DNA from: Legionella maioricensis
Lineage (GTDB): Bacteria > Pseudomonadota > Gammaproteobacteria > Legionellales > Legionellaceae
NCBI RefSeq assembly: GCF_023618015.1
Contig: NZ_JAJKBJ010000015.1
Location: 1-64,000, forward strand
DNA: 64,000 nt
Direction: 5' to 3'
Of the stretch, positions 42,483 through 51,820 are shown in pieces. Below the pieces are notes generated by a model, which had not been told where the DNA came from, searched no databases, and worked only from the letters and a program-made list of their open reading frames with translations. How positions within the stretch are numbered: the stretch's first letter is position 1; every line of letters starts with the position of its first letter. The position numbers and the translations under genes were made by a program.

Positions 42483-43754
42483 ATGCCTCATTTCCTTAAA
42501 AATAATCCAAATTTTGTATTACTCGATGTCCAACGCGGCAAAAGATATGTGGGTGATCCCCTGGTTCGTCTTCCTCAAGCAGCGCAAAAAGGAAATTCAT
42601 GTGCATTATACGCCTTTAATCCATTACGTTTTCGTTTCGGTAAGAAATATCAAGCAAACAGCAAAGAACGATATATTGAACTGATTTTTTCCGACTATCG
42701 TCGAGGGATCAATGAAATTGATGCTAACGTAACTGGCATTTACAAACTCATTTCAGAAGAAATATCCGAGTTTTTGCAAGAACCAATAACAGCAGAAGGT
42801 ATAAAAAAATATTTGGTAGAGTTAGAAAACAATTTAAAAACAATTAAAAGACTCTCTACAAATACCTCAGAACTAGAAAGTCAAATTGTAAAATACCAAC
42901 AACTATGTAATGACTTTCTAAGTCACAAAGAAGAATATGGGGACTTTGATGAATTCATTCTTCAACAAGAATACGTCAATTGGATAAACCTTGCCCAAAA
43001 AACCATGAAGCGTTTAAGTCCTTTTACGCACCTTCAAGCCGATGAAGTTCTGGAAAATCACATAAATACCACCCTAAAATCAGTAGTTAATTCAAAAGAT
43101 GGCTATAGTGAACTATTAAATTTAACTAGGGATAACCCTCAATTTATGGCACCAATTTATCATCAAGCCATAGTGAACCTCGCCGCCTCCTGTTATGAAT
43201 TAGAAGGATCAAATTGGGAGCCTACTATGCCGCTAGAAGCACTTATGGAAACACTTAGACAATGTGGCCCTCAGATTATTTACACCGAACCCTGCGTGTT
43301 ATTCAATAAAACGAGTTGTCAAATAGAAACAGCTACTGAAGCTTATCAAATTTACTCAAAAAAAGAAGACGATTCAGAAGAAGCAACAAATGGGTGTCAT
43401 TCCCTGCTTATTATTGGTGCTGAAATGTCCGATAAAGGCAGTTTCGTTTATCTCATAGATCCTAATCTTCCTGATCCATTAACAGGCCCCAGGCCAATAT
43501 ATAAAATATCTTATGATGAATTATTAAGCAAAATACTTAATATTTATGGCGTATCATTAAATGAAGATGCTGAAAAGGTTACTGGACCTTTTGCCTTTCA
43601 AGCCCCAAAGGGTCATTTTGATAAACTATATGATTTTGTTACTGGTACCTCTCTTGATACTTATCCAAAAAATGAAAACGATGAAACAGATATAGATCAT
43701 AAGAGGTGCCCAAGTTTAAGCCAGGAGACCACTAAGCGTATTAAATTAGAATAA
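42483..43754 (+). CDS. Probable papain-fold cysteine protease, candidate Dot/Icm effector
   Basis: A 423-residue protein with no signal peptide. The N-terminal QKGNSCALYAF motif (Gln35, Cys40) matches the oxyanion-hole Gln and nucleophile of papain/C39-like peptidases. Near the C-terminus CHSLLIIGAE (His306) and FVYLIDPN (Asp326) supply the rest of a Cys-His-Asp triad in the right order. About 230 helical residues are inserted between. The C-terminus has an acidic block (NENDETDID) then a basic tail, as in translocated effectors. A PmrA-type promoter precedes it. Catalysis is inferred, not shown. Confidence 0.7.
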   Translation: MPHFLKNNPNFVLLDVQRGKRYVGDPLVRLPQAAQKGNSCALYAFNPLRFRFGKKYQANSKERYIELIFSDYRRGINEIDANVTGIYKLISEEISEFLQEPITAEGIKKYLVELENNLKTIKRLSTNTSELESQIVKYQQLCNDFLSHKEEYGDFDEFILQQEYVNWINLAQKTMKRLSPFTHLQADEVLENHINTTLKSVVNSKDGYSELLNLTRDNPQFMAPIYHQAIVNLAASCYELEGSNWEPTMPLEALMETLRQCGPQIIYTEPCVLFNKTSCQIETATEAYQIYSKKEDDSEEATNGCHSLLIIGAEMSDKGSFVYLIDPNLPDPLTGPRPIYKISYDELLSKILNIYGVSLNEDAEKVTGPFAFQAPKGHFDKLYDFVTGTSLDTYPKNENDETDIDHKRCPSLSQETTKRIKLE

Positions 43755-43903
43755 TTAATTTTTATGACGTTACTGCTTCATCGTTCCACAAAACATTATT
43801 TGCTAATCCTGGTTGGAGTATGACTATAATAACTAATATCAATTAGTAGTGCTGAGCTCGTTTTCAAATTTTTGGCAATATAACTTTTGAGCTAGGATAG
43901 CTG

Positions 43904-44773
43904 ATGACTCGTGATCTAATAGGATATGGACCTGATTCAATCATTAATGAATGGCCAAACAAAGCTAAAATCGCCATTAATTTCGTTATCAATTACGAAG
44001 AAGGTGGCGAATTAAGCCCGATAAACGGAGATCCACAGGCAGAAGTCTATGGCAGTAGTTTTCCCTTTAGTGCCAAACCCCCAGGTATACGCAATTACAG
44101 TATTGAATCGTTCTATGAGTATGGAAGTCGCGTTGGGATATGGCGTCTGTTAAGGCTTTTTGACCAGAAAAATATCTCTCTTACTTTTTTCATTACTGGC
44201 TATGCCTTAATTCTTAATCCCTTATTCTCCAGTTATTTGGCAAGCAGTAATCATGAAGTAGCGGGGCACGGTTGGCGCTGGATCGATTACTCTAAAGAGT
44301 CCAGGGCTACAGAAAAAAAGCATATTTATCGCTGCATAGAAACCCTGGAACAATTAACAGGTCAAAGACCCCTCGGCTGGTATACGGGCAGACGCAGTGA
44401 ACACACGCGTGATTTGTTGATGGAAATCGGTGGTTTTATTTATGATTCTGACAGTTATGCTGATGATCTACCTTATAAAATAAATAATCACTTAATTATT
44501 CCCTATTCATTGGATACTAATGATTTTCGATTCACGACTTCGCCTGGCTTTTCAATTGCCAATAATTTTTATGATCAATTAAAAAATACTTTTGACTATC
44601 TTTATCAAGAAAACAGACCCGCCATAATGACGGTAGGCTTACACCCGCGCTTAAGTGGAAAACCAGGACTGTGCAGCGCGGTAAAGCTATTTTTGGATTA
44701 TATTTTACAATTCCAGGATATTTGGATAGCCAAACGAATAGAAATAGCCCAATATTGGTTAGCAAAAAGTTAA
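43904..44773 (+). CDS. Polysaccharide deacetylase-family protein, PuuE/allantoinase-like
   Basis: A 289-residue NodB-fold protein. Family features: IAINFVINYEEGGE at the first strand, GSRVGIWRLLRLFDQKNISL, then EVAGHGWRWIDY (metal-ligand His region) and GWYTGRRSEHTRDLL. This pattern fits the PuuE/DUF-type allantoinase subgroup rather than chitin deacetylases. No other purine-catabolic genes are near. Its stop overlaps that of the convergent acyltransferase gene by 4 bases. Confidence 0.8.
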   Translation: MTRDLIGYGPDSIINEWPNKAKIAINFVINYEEGGELSPINGDPQAEVYGSSFPFSAKPPGIRNYSIESFYEYGSRVGIWRLLRLFDQKNISLTFFITGYALILNPLFSSYLASSNHEVAGHGWRWIDYSKESRATEKKHIYRCIETLEQLTGQRPLGWYTGRRSEHTRDLLMEIGGFIYDSDSYADDLPYKINNHLIIPYSLDTNDFRFTTSPGFSIANNFYDQLKNTFDYLYQENRPAIMTVGLHPRLSGKPGLCSAVKLFLDYILQFQDIWIAKRIEIAQYWLAKS

Positions 44774-45729
44774 ACTTTTAATTCCTTTAATGCTTTCCCT
44801 AAGGTTTCACAATCACGCCCGTAAGGGGTCAACAATTCCACAGATTTGGATTTAGACAGCGGGGAACGATTATATTTAACAAAAGTTGCCAACGTTCCAG
44901 ACGGTCCTACATCAACATACACGGGAGCGGTTAATTTATTTTCCAGATAGTTAATCGTCTCCTGAAAACGAATCATTTCACGGGCAGCAAGCCAAAAATG
45001 CTCCGGTTGCAAAGTAGCTACTTCTTTCCCGTACACACAAGAAAGAAGAGGGATTTTCGGTTGGGCTAGATGTATGTGTTGGATTCGCTCTTTAAATTGA
45101 ATCTCGGCTTTATCAATATAAGATGAATGAAAAGCTTGGGCTATTGGCAGGACCTGATAAATAAGTTGCCTGGATTTTAACTCCGCTTCAATCGAAGACA
45201 AGTTTTGACTCGAACAGGAAATAACAAAATGAGAAGAAAAATTAACGGAGGCCAGCTCGCTCTGATTATAAAGATAGGGCTGAGTATGGTAGAGGCTGTG
45301 GTCAGCCAAAATCGCAATCATGTTACCACTATCACAATGCTCCAAGACACTTGCCTGATTGAGCACCATATTTAAAGCGGTTTCAAAGTCAAGGCAGCCC
45401 GCTGTAACCGCGGCAGCGAACTCTCCTAAACTGGTACCAAGAACCATATCCGGTACAATATCTAACTCACGTAACAAATGGGTAAGCCCACACTCCAGTA
45501 AGAAAATTGCTGGATGGCTGTAGGTTGTCTGGGTAAAGGGCATCCCCTTGGACGTCTTATCGGAGTATAGGTAATCAAGCAAAGACTCCTTAGCAAGTCT
45601 TTGGTAAACGCGATCGGCAGATAACATTCCTTCTCTAAACAGGCGATTTTTTTCAAACAGCTCCTTACCCATATGATAGTAATGAGAACCCTGGCCAGAA
45701 TACATAAAAATAATAGGTTGCCTATTCAC
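44770..45729 (-). CDS. Acyltransferase (malonyl-CoA:ACP transacylase-like, discrete)
   Basis: A 319-residue FabD/AT fold. IFMYSGQGSHYYHMG opens the domain; the nucleophile elbow is GTSLGEFAAA (Ser); the catalytic His is in AQAFHSSYID; the C-terminal VDVGPSGTLATFVK is typical of PKS AT domains. It resembles stand-alone (trans) ATs that load polyketide carriers. No PKS or NRPS module is in this window. The start is GTG with AGAG upstream; an ATG eight codons later would cut the first strand. Confidence 0.83.
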   Translation of the reverse strand: MNRQPIIFMYSGQGSHYYHMGKELFEKNRLFREGMLSADRVYQRLAKESLLDYLYSDKTSKGMPFTQTTYSHPAIFLLECGLTHLLRELDIVPDMVLGTSLGEFAAAVTAGCLDFETALNMVLNQASVLEHCDSGNMIAILADHSLYHTQPYLYNQSELASVNFSSHFVISCSSQNLSSIEAELKSRQLIYQVLPIAQAFHSSYIDKAEIQFKERIQHIHLAQPKIPLLSCVYGKEVATLQPEHFWLAAREMIRFQETINYLENKLTAPVYVDVGPSGTLATFVKYNRSPLSKSKSVELLTPYGRDCETLGKALKELKV

Positions 45730-45887
45730 TGTCTCTCTTTTCCTTGAACCTTGTTGCGTTGAATACTCACTTCAGAACAGTAAAAATTAAATGCTAGAGC
45801 ATTAATAAAAAGACACTACTTTTATTTTAGCATTTTCATCAGTCTGCAGTGGAGAAAATTGCAATAATACATTTCTATGCATAACCT

Positions 45888-45893
45888 TATAAT
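45888..45893 (+). promoter_or_regulatory. Candidate -10 element (TATAAT)
   Basis: A perfect TATAAT 23 bases before the LemA start codon. No clear -35 at 16-18 bp. Confidence 0.35.
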
Positions 45894-45916
45894 AAACAAG
45901 AGACATGGAGCTAAAT

Positions 45917-46465
45917 ATGTTTATCGTTTTATCTCTAGTAATAGTAGCGTTAATCATCTGGTCCATTTTTATTTATAATGGCTTAATCCGGTTAAAAAAT
46001 CAGGTTGATGAAGCATGGAGCGACATCAACGTACAGTTAAAACGTCGCTATGACTTGATACCTAATTTACTGGAAACTGTTAAAGGGTATAAAGAATATG
46101 AGAGCGAGACCTTCCAAAAGATCACTCAATTACGTCAACAGGCTATGACAGCCCAATCGATAGAAGATAAAGGCAAGGCAGAAACAGCTCTGACTTTGGG
46201 GTTAAGTAAATTATTTGCCGTTGCAGAAAATTATCCCGAACTAAAAGCAAATAATAGCTTCTTAGATTTACAAAAAAATCTGACCGATACCGAAAATCAG
46301 ATCGAAAAAGCGCGCCGTTATTACAATGGCACAACGCGTGAATACAATATTAGAATCCAGTCAGTTCCCGATAATATTTTTGCTAATCTATTACATTTTA
46401 CTAAAAGAGATTTTTTCGCCCTGGAATCAGATGTGGAAAAACAAGTACCCAAGGTCGCTTTTTAG
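45917..46465 (+). CDS. lemA: LemA family protein
   Basis: A 182-residue protein. N-terminal membrane helix (FIVLSLVIVALIIWSIFIYNG), then the diagnostic VDEAWSDINVQLKRRYDLIPN and a four-helix coiled domain ending YYNGTTREYNIRIQSVPDN. Function unknown; linked to envelope or sensory processes. ATG at 45917 with GGAG 6 bases upstream; an ATG four codons earlier overlaps this site. Followed after 5 bases by the DUF2207 gene, a common pairing. Confidence 0.92.
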   Translation: MFIVLSLVIVALIIWSIFIYNGLIRLKNQVDEAWSDINVQLKRRYDLIPNLLETVKGYKEYESETFQKITQLRQQAMTAQSIEDKGKAETALTLGLSKLFAVAENYPELKANNSFLDLQKNLTDTENQIEKARRYYNGTTREYNIRIQSVPDNIFANLLHFTKRDFFALESDVEKQVPKVAF

Positions 46466-46470
46466 AGACT

Positions 46471-48330
46471 ATGACTATGCTTAAGTCCCTTTTAATTGCA
46501 GGTTTTTGGACCAGTTTTTTCTGTTCTTTTTCTTTGTGGGCAGTACCTGTAATTAATGCCTATGACAGTTTTATTACGGTGAAGCCAGACAGCACTTTAG
46601 TAGTTGAAGAAAAAATTAATATCACCACAGAAGGCAACGTGATTCAGCATGGCATCTATCGTGATTTCCCTACCAGGTATCAAACGCCCAACGGTGTAGT
46701 GACCATTCAGTTTCAAGTAAAGAGTGCTGAGTTAGATGGTTTATCCACTCCTTATGTGGTTAAAGATCTCTCCAATGGTGTACGCGTGTACCTCGGAGAT
46801 AAGCAGCGTTATCTTGCTCCAGGGACTTATACTTTTTCTTTAACTTACACCGCTGTTGGAGAATTAGGCTATTTTAACGATCATGATGAATTGTACTGGA
46901 ATGTAACTGGTAATGGTTGGAGTTACCCTATTCTAAAAGTGACAGCTGTGGTAACACTGCCCAATGGCGCCTTTGAACATATTACCGGATATACCGCCTA
47001 TACCGGTTATCCAGGAAGTCGAGAAGGCGACTATCAAGCAACAAAAGATCCCAAAGAGCAAACTGTAACCTTTACTACTACACGTGCTTTAGCGGCCAAC
47101 CAAGGATTAACTTTTGTTCTGGGTTGGAAAAAAGGATTTGTAAAAGAGCGTCCGGTTTTTATGGACCCGAATTATTTCCTGTTATTGATCCAGTTTCTGG
47201 GATTACTCCTTCTCCTGCTTTATTATTATTGGACATGGCATCAATATGGTAAAGATGGCCTCGCTCGAGTGATCATCCCCGAATATGAACCACCACCAGG
47301 ATATACTCCTGCAGCATTACGTTATATTTTAAAGATGGGATATGATAAAAAAGTATTGGCCTCTGCGGTATTGAATCTGGCGGTTAAAGGTTATTTAAAA
47401 ATAAATGAAACCAAACACTTATTCTCTAAAACCTATACATTGATAAAACAACCCGACTTCAATAAAACCTTGCCTTCTGAAGAACAAGTTTTGGCAACTG
47501 CTTTTTTTTCCGATGGGGATACATTGGAACTAAAACACCAAACCAAGCTGGAGGAAATGCAAGATGATTTTGCCAGCGACTTGGAAAAGAAGTATGAGGA
47601 TAAATATTTTGTGAGTAATGTCCTCTATACCGTGATAGGGATGAGCATTAGTTTAGTGATCTTCGCTTTAATGGCCCTATTGAATCATAACTTATGGGTA
47701 TGTTTTTGGATGCTCCCATTCTTATTGGTTATTCCCTTATTCATAGGCCCCTTGGATAGTTATTCGCTTTGGAGAAGAATCAAAATTATCCTCAGATTGC
47801 TGATTTATCTTGGTGTATTCATTGGGGCGGCTGCGCTAATTAGCGAACCGGTGTTTGGAACAAAAACCTGGATTTATTGCTCGCTGTTTTTAATGATTAT
47901 TCTTACCAATCTTATCTTTGCCTACTTATTGAAACGCCCGACCTCCATAGGACAAAGGGTCATTGAGCATACCAAAGGATTTAAGCTTTTTTTGAATGCC
48001 ACAGAAAAAGACCGATTAAATTTCCACAACCCACCAGACCGCACCCCTGAACTGTTTGAACAGTACTTGCCTTATGCTCTTGCCTTGGGTGTGGAACAAA
48101 AGTGGGCAGAACAATTTTCTACCATTCTGGCAAAAACGAATTATCAACCTAAATGGTACATAGGCGCAGGAGTCCCCTTCTTTAATTCAACGGATTTTAC
48201 CTCATCAATCAGTAACTCCCTGTCAAATGCCATTAGTTCTTCTACTACAGCTCCTGGTAGCAGCTCTGGATTTGGCAGTGGGGGTGGTTCCGGAGGTGGC
48301 GGAGGAGGTGGTGGCGGTGGAGGCTGGTAG
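46471..48330 (+). CDS. DUF2207 membrane protein with glycine-rich C-terminus
   Basis: A 619-residue protein with signal peptide, then a periplasmic beta-rich domain typical of DUF2207 (ITTEGNVIQHGIYRDFPTRY; HDELYWNVTGNGWSYPI). A transmembrane helix (YFLLLIQFLGLLLLLLYYYW) is followed by a cytoplasmic part (EYEPPPGYTPAALRYIL), further helices, and a C-terminus of about 20 glycines and serines ending in Trp, often seen in this family. Operonic with lemA. Molecular role unknown. Confidence 0.88.
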   Translation: MTMLKSLLIAGFWTSFFCSFSLWAVPVINAYDSFITVKPDSTLVVEEKINITTEGNVIQHGIYRDFPTRYQTPNGVVTIQFQVKSAELDGLSTPYVVKDLSNGVRVYLGDKQRYLAPGTYTFSLTYTAVGELGYFNDHDELYWNVTGNGWSYPILKVTAVVTLPNGAFEHITGYTAYTGYPGSREGDYQATKDPKEQTVTFTTTRALAANQGLTFVLGWKKGFVKERPVFMDPNYFLLLIQFLGLLLLLLYYYWTWHQYGKDGLARVIIPEYEPPPGYTPAALRYILKMGYDKKVLASAVLNLAVKGYLKINETKHLFSKTYTLIKQPDFNKTLPSEEQVLATAFFSDGDTLELKHQTKLEEMQDDFASDLEKKYEDKYFVSNVLYTVIGMSISLVIFALMALLNHNLWVCFWMLPFLLVIPLFIGPLDSYSLWRRIKIILRLLIYLGVFIGAAALISEPVFGTKTWIYCSLFLMIILTNLIFAYLLKRPTSIGQRVIEHTKGFKLFLNATEKDRLNFHNPPDRTPELFEQYLPYALALGVEQKWAEQFSTILAKTNYQPKWYIGAGVPFFNSTDFTSSISNSLSNAISSSTTAPGSSSGFGSGGGSGGGGGGGGGGGW

Positions 48331-48377
48331 TTGTGTAAACTATAGAAATGTTGAGACGAGGGTCAACGGAATGAAAT

Positions 48378-50243
48378 ATGATGACTTTAACTTCTATTAC
48401 TTCTAACTCCAAGTGGCTGTCCTGTATGGCATTTTTGGCATTGCTTGCCATCGCCATTCATCTTTTTATGCGTCTATTAAATATTCCATTAGCCGATATT
48501 CCCTTAATGATTCCCATAGTCATCGGTGGGATACCGTTATTCTTACAGATTTTATTTAAATTATTTAAAGGCAATTTAGGGGCAGATACATTAGCAGCCC
48601 TTTCATTGCTAACCGGTGTTATTTTGCATCAATATCTGGCAGTTACATTAATCGTCCTGATGCTAGCTAGTGGCCAAACATTAGAATACTACGCCCGACG
48701 TAAAGCATCGTCTGTTTTACTCGCCTTGGCAGCACGAATGCCTTCCATTGTTCATCGAAAAGTAGAGACGCATATCGAAGATATCCCGCTAGAAAACATT
48801 CATCTGGAGGATGAGCTGGTCATTTACCCTCATGAGACCTGTCCCGTCGATGGCATTGTTTTTGAAGGGCACGGCTCCATGGATGAATCCTATTTGACTG
48901 GTGAACCGTATCAAATATCTAAGGCCCCGGGTGCGGCCGTCTTGTCTGGAGCGATTAATGGAGAATCTTTATTAGTTATAAAAACAACCAGGCTTCCCTC
49001 TGATTCGCGTTATGCAGCTATTGTCAAAGTATTGGAAGAAGCAGAACAAAAACGACCTTCAATAAGACGTTTAGGAGATCAGGTTGGAGCAATTTTTGCG
49101 CCCATTGCCCTCATCTTTGCGTGTGCCGCCTGGTATTTTACTGGGGATGCCCTGCGCTTTCTTTCTGTGCTGGTTATTGCAACGCCCTGCCCACTATTAA
49201 TAGCTATTCCGATTACTTTAATCAGTGCCATTTCAAGAGCAGCAAAGCAGGCGATTATTATCAAAGATCCAACTGTTCTTGAACGATTACCCACCTGTGA
49301 AACAGCCATTTTTGATAAAACCGGTACGCTTACTTATGGTAAACCTGCCCTGACAGAAATTATAACTGCTCCAAATTATCAGACAGAAAGTATATTACAA
49401 TATGTGGCCAGCCTGGAGCGATATTCAAAGCATCCCCTTTCAAGTGCTGTTTTAAATGCCGCAAAAAAACAAAATATCATCTTGCTCGAATCATCCAATG
49501 TATCTGAAAAACCAGGGCAAGGATTACATGGCATCATCAACAAACATTCCATTTACATTACCAGTCGAAAAAAATTATTAGAAACCAGCCCTCAATATGC
49601 CAGTTTACTCCCCCCCGTATCCCCTGGACTTGAATGTATTGTCTTATTGGATAACGAATATGCGGCCTCCTTACACTTTCATGATGCACCACGTGCAGAA
49701 AGTAAATCGTTTATCAGCCATTTAAGGCCATCTCATCAATTTAAAAAAATTATGCTCGTCTCAGGTGATCGCGAATCAGAGGTTAACTATTTGGGAAGTT
49801 TATTAAATTTAACAGAAATTCATGCTTCTCAAAGTCCGGAACAAAAACTGGCTATTGTTCGTCAGGAGCGATTAAAAGCACCAACCGTCTTCATGGGCGA
49901 TGGGATCAATGATGCCCCTGCATTGACTGCAGCAACAGTGGGCATTGCTTTTGGACAATACAGTACCGTAACGGCTGAGGCAGCAGGGGCAGTCATCATG
50001 GAAAACACCTTGAACAAAGTCGATGAATTAATTCATTTGAGTTTAAATACGCGAAAGATTGCATTACAGAGTGCTATTGGAGGAATGGTGCTCAGTATTA
50101 TCGGTATGGGATTTGCCGCAGTCGGGCTAATAAACCCGGTGGCAGGTGCAATACTTCAAGAATTCATTGATATTCTTGCTATTGCTAATGCGTTGAGATT
50201 GGCCTGGGGAACAAAAATTAAAATTGATTTGCCCGATTATTAA
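48378..50243 (+). CDS. Heavy-metal P-type ATPase (P1B), no N-terminal metal-binding domain
   Basis: A 621-residue pump with eight predicted helices and no HMA or His-rich extension. Motifs: actuator ESYLTGEP; helix 6 metal site TPCPLLIAIP; phosphorylation DKTGTLT; nucleotide-domain YSKHPLSSAVL; hinge MGDGINDAPAL. TPC replaces the more common CPC or SPC, so copper should not be assumed; the metal is undetermined. The stop overlaps that of the convergent carboxypeptidase gene by 4 bases. It may be co-transcribed with lemA and the DUF2207 gene. Confidence 0.9.
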   Translation: MMTLTSITSNSKWLSCMAFLALLAIAIHLFMRLLNIPLADIPLMIPIVIGGIPLFLQILFKLFKGNLGADTLAALSLLTGVILHQYLAVTLIVLMLASGQTLEYYARRKASSVLLALAARMPSIVHRKVETHIEDIPLENIHLEDELVIYPHETCPVDGIVFEGHGSMDESYLTGEPYQISKAPGAAVLSGAINGESLLVIKTTRLPSDSRYAAIVKVLEEAEQKRPSIRRLGDQVGAIFAPIALIFACAAWYFTGDALRFLSVLVIATPCPLLIAIPITLISAISRAAKQAIIIKDPTVLERLPTCETAIFDKTGTLTYGKPALTEIITAPNYQTESILQYVASLERYSKHPLSSAVLNAAKKQNIILLESSNVSEKPGQGLHGIINKHSIYITSRKKLLETSPQYASLLPPVSPGLECIVLLDNEYAASLHFHDAPRAESKSFISHLRPSHQFKKIMLVSGDRESEVNYLGSLLNLTEIHASQSPEQKLAIVRQERLKAPTVFMGDGINDAPALTAATVGIAFGQYSTVTAEAAGAVIMENTLNKVDELIHLSLNTRKIALQSAIGGMVLSIIGMGFAAVGLINPVAGAILQEFIDILAIANALRLAWGTKIKIDLPDY

Positions 50244-51142
50244 ATGAAACAGGTTAATTTAATTTCATTACCTAGTTGTAATTTAGTAGAAGTTCCAAAA
50301 GGTATTGGCATATTATTACGTCCATGGCCTATTCCCTTTATTTGCACCACAGGAACAGTACAGCGTTCGGCAAAACGACTTAACACCGGATGAATCAATG
50401 AAGAATTGTCTGGTTCCTTACCTTCAAGAAAATCTCCTAATAAAATTGCAGCAGCATGTTGCAAAATATTGGCCTGAAATAAATGCTCCAACAGGCGATC
50501 AACACGATAGCCCCGTTCTCCTATGTCTTCTAATAAAATAATTTTATCGCGTGCATCAATAGACCAGCGTGTACCTATTCCTGCTTGAATTATTGATAAA
50601 TTCCCTCCTGTCAGAGTGGAATTAATAATTCGGTTTGTTTGCGCATATTGGTTAAGGGGCATTAATCCAGGAAATTCAATGTGTTTTACCGCTCCAAACA
50701 CGAGCGATTTTAAAGAAGCGATGGATTCTGGAGAAAATCGATCGGGTGCAGCAGCCCCATGGATTATTGGCCATCCCCATTGTTGCTGCAAATAAAGTTG
50801 CAAGGCGGTAATGTCACTCATGCCTACCAATATTTTTGGTGAAACCGGCTTATCAATCTGCGTTAATTTTGGAATCAAACGCATGGAACCATAGCCGCCC
50901 CTTGCACAAAAAATTGCTTTTGATTCTGCGTTTTGTAATGCATGCGCCAAATGCTTAAAACGTGCCTCATCGGTATTAGCACATAATAAGTCCGAACCAA
51001 AAATATCCTGTTTGACGATACAGTTTAATTGCCATGATTCGAGTAATTCCTTCATTTCACTGAGCTGTTGATCGGAACAACGTGAAGCTGGGGCAATAAT
51101 TTCAACTGTATCACCGCATTTTAATACAGGCATTTTTTCCAT
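50240..51142 (-). CDS. LD-carboxypeptidase (peptidase S66)
   Basis: A 300-residue cytoplasmic enzyme removing the terminal D-Ala from murein tetrapeptides during recycling (LdcA type; MccF-like immunity proteins share the fold). The Ser-Glu-His triad is visible: CARGGYGSMRL (Ser), LEDIGERGYRVDRLLEHL (Glu) and IKGIGHGRNNMPIPFGT (His). The ATG at 51142 is preferred to a TTG 14 codons upstream; GGAG lies 11 bases before it. The large repeat array starts about 50 bases upstream. Confidence 0.9.
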   Translation of the reverse strand: MEKMPVLKCGDTVEIIAPASRCSDQQLSEMKELLESWQLNCIVKQDIFGSDLLCANTDEARFKHLAHALQNAESKAIFCARGGYGSMRLIPKLTQIDKPVSPKILVGMSDITALQLYLQQQWGWPIIHGAAAPDRFSPESIASLKSLVFGAVKHIEFPGLMPLNQYAQTNRIINSTLTGGNLSIIQAGIGTRWSIDARDKIILLEDIGERGYRVDRLLEHLFQANILQHAAAILLGDFLEGKEPDNSSLIHPVLSRFAERCTVPVVQIKGIGHGRNNMPIPFGTSTKLQLGNEIKLTCFI

Positions 51143-51286
51143 TTGTTTGTTAACTCCAATAGTCACATTTAGTCGTGATTTCAAGCACTATTCCGTTATC
51201 TCGTGCCTACCACGTCATCTCGAGCCTACCACGTCATCTCGAGCCACCCGCCGTCTCAAGCCCACCACGTCATCTCAAACCTACCA

Positions 51287-51370
51287 CGTCATCTCGAGCG
51301 GTAGCGAGAGATCTCCTCGAACTGGCACCGTACCAACATCAGAAGATCCTTCACTGCGTTCAGGATGACG
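51287..51370. repeat. Composite element, copy A
   Basis: The left half is of the CGTCATCTCGAG family (GAGCGGTAGCGAGAGATCTC); the right half is of the CGTCATCC family (GATCCTTCACTGCGTTCAGG then ATGACG). The halves are therefore not complementary along their whole length. Confidence 0.8.
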
Positions 51371-51442
51371 TTCCCCGGTGTTACTATGTTAATCTCGAGC
51401 CACCCGCCGTCTCAAGCCTACCACGTCATCTCGAGCCTACCA

Positions 51443-51525
51443 CGTCATCTCGAGCGGTAGCGAGAGATCTCCTCGAACTGGCCCGTACCAACATCAGAAG
51501 ATCCTTCACTGCGTTCAGGATGACG
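51443..51525. repeat. Composite element, copy B
   Basis: Same as copy A with a one-base deletion (GGCCCG instead of GGCACCG). It is flanked on the right by the same sequence as copy A, showing local duplication. Confidence 0.8.
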
Positions 51526-51730
51526 TTCCCCGGTGTTACTATGTTAATCTCGAGCCACCCGCCGTCTCAAGCCTACCACGTCATCTCGAGCCCACCACGT
51601 CATCTCGAGCCCACCACGTCATCTCAAACCTACCACGTCATCTCGAGCCTACCACGTCATCTCGAGCCTACCACGTCATCTCGAGCCTACCACGTCATCT
51701 CGAGCCTACCACGTCATCTCAAACCTACCA

Positions 51731-51814
51731 CGTCATCTCGAGCGGTAGCGAGAGATCTCCTCGAACTGGCACCGTACCAACATCAGAAGATCCTTCACTG
51801 CGTTCAGGATGACG
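51731..51814. repeat. Composite element, copy C
   Basis: Identical in layout to copy A; its right edge abuts the 3' end of the VOC gene. Confidence 0.8.
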
Positions 51815-51820
51815 TTCCCT

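Larger units (their letters stand above)
51196..51816. repeat. Composite 19-bp tandem array with three hairpin copies
   Basis: About 620 bases built from the 19-bp unit CCTACCACGTCATCTCGAG and variants (CCCACCA..., ...CATCTCAAA). Three about 84-bp composite elements are embedded (51287-51370, 51443-51525, 51731-51814). A segment of roughly 155 bp, including one element and a GGTGTTACTATGTTAATCTC stretch, is duplicated. Two long open frames through it are artefacts of the repeats. It ends a few bases before the VOC gene's stop codon. Confidence 0.92.

Noticed and set aside
51196-51816. CRISPR array
   Set aside because: Units are contiguous 19-bp repeats with no unique spacers, no cas genes, and they belong to a dispersed hairpin family.
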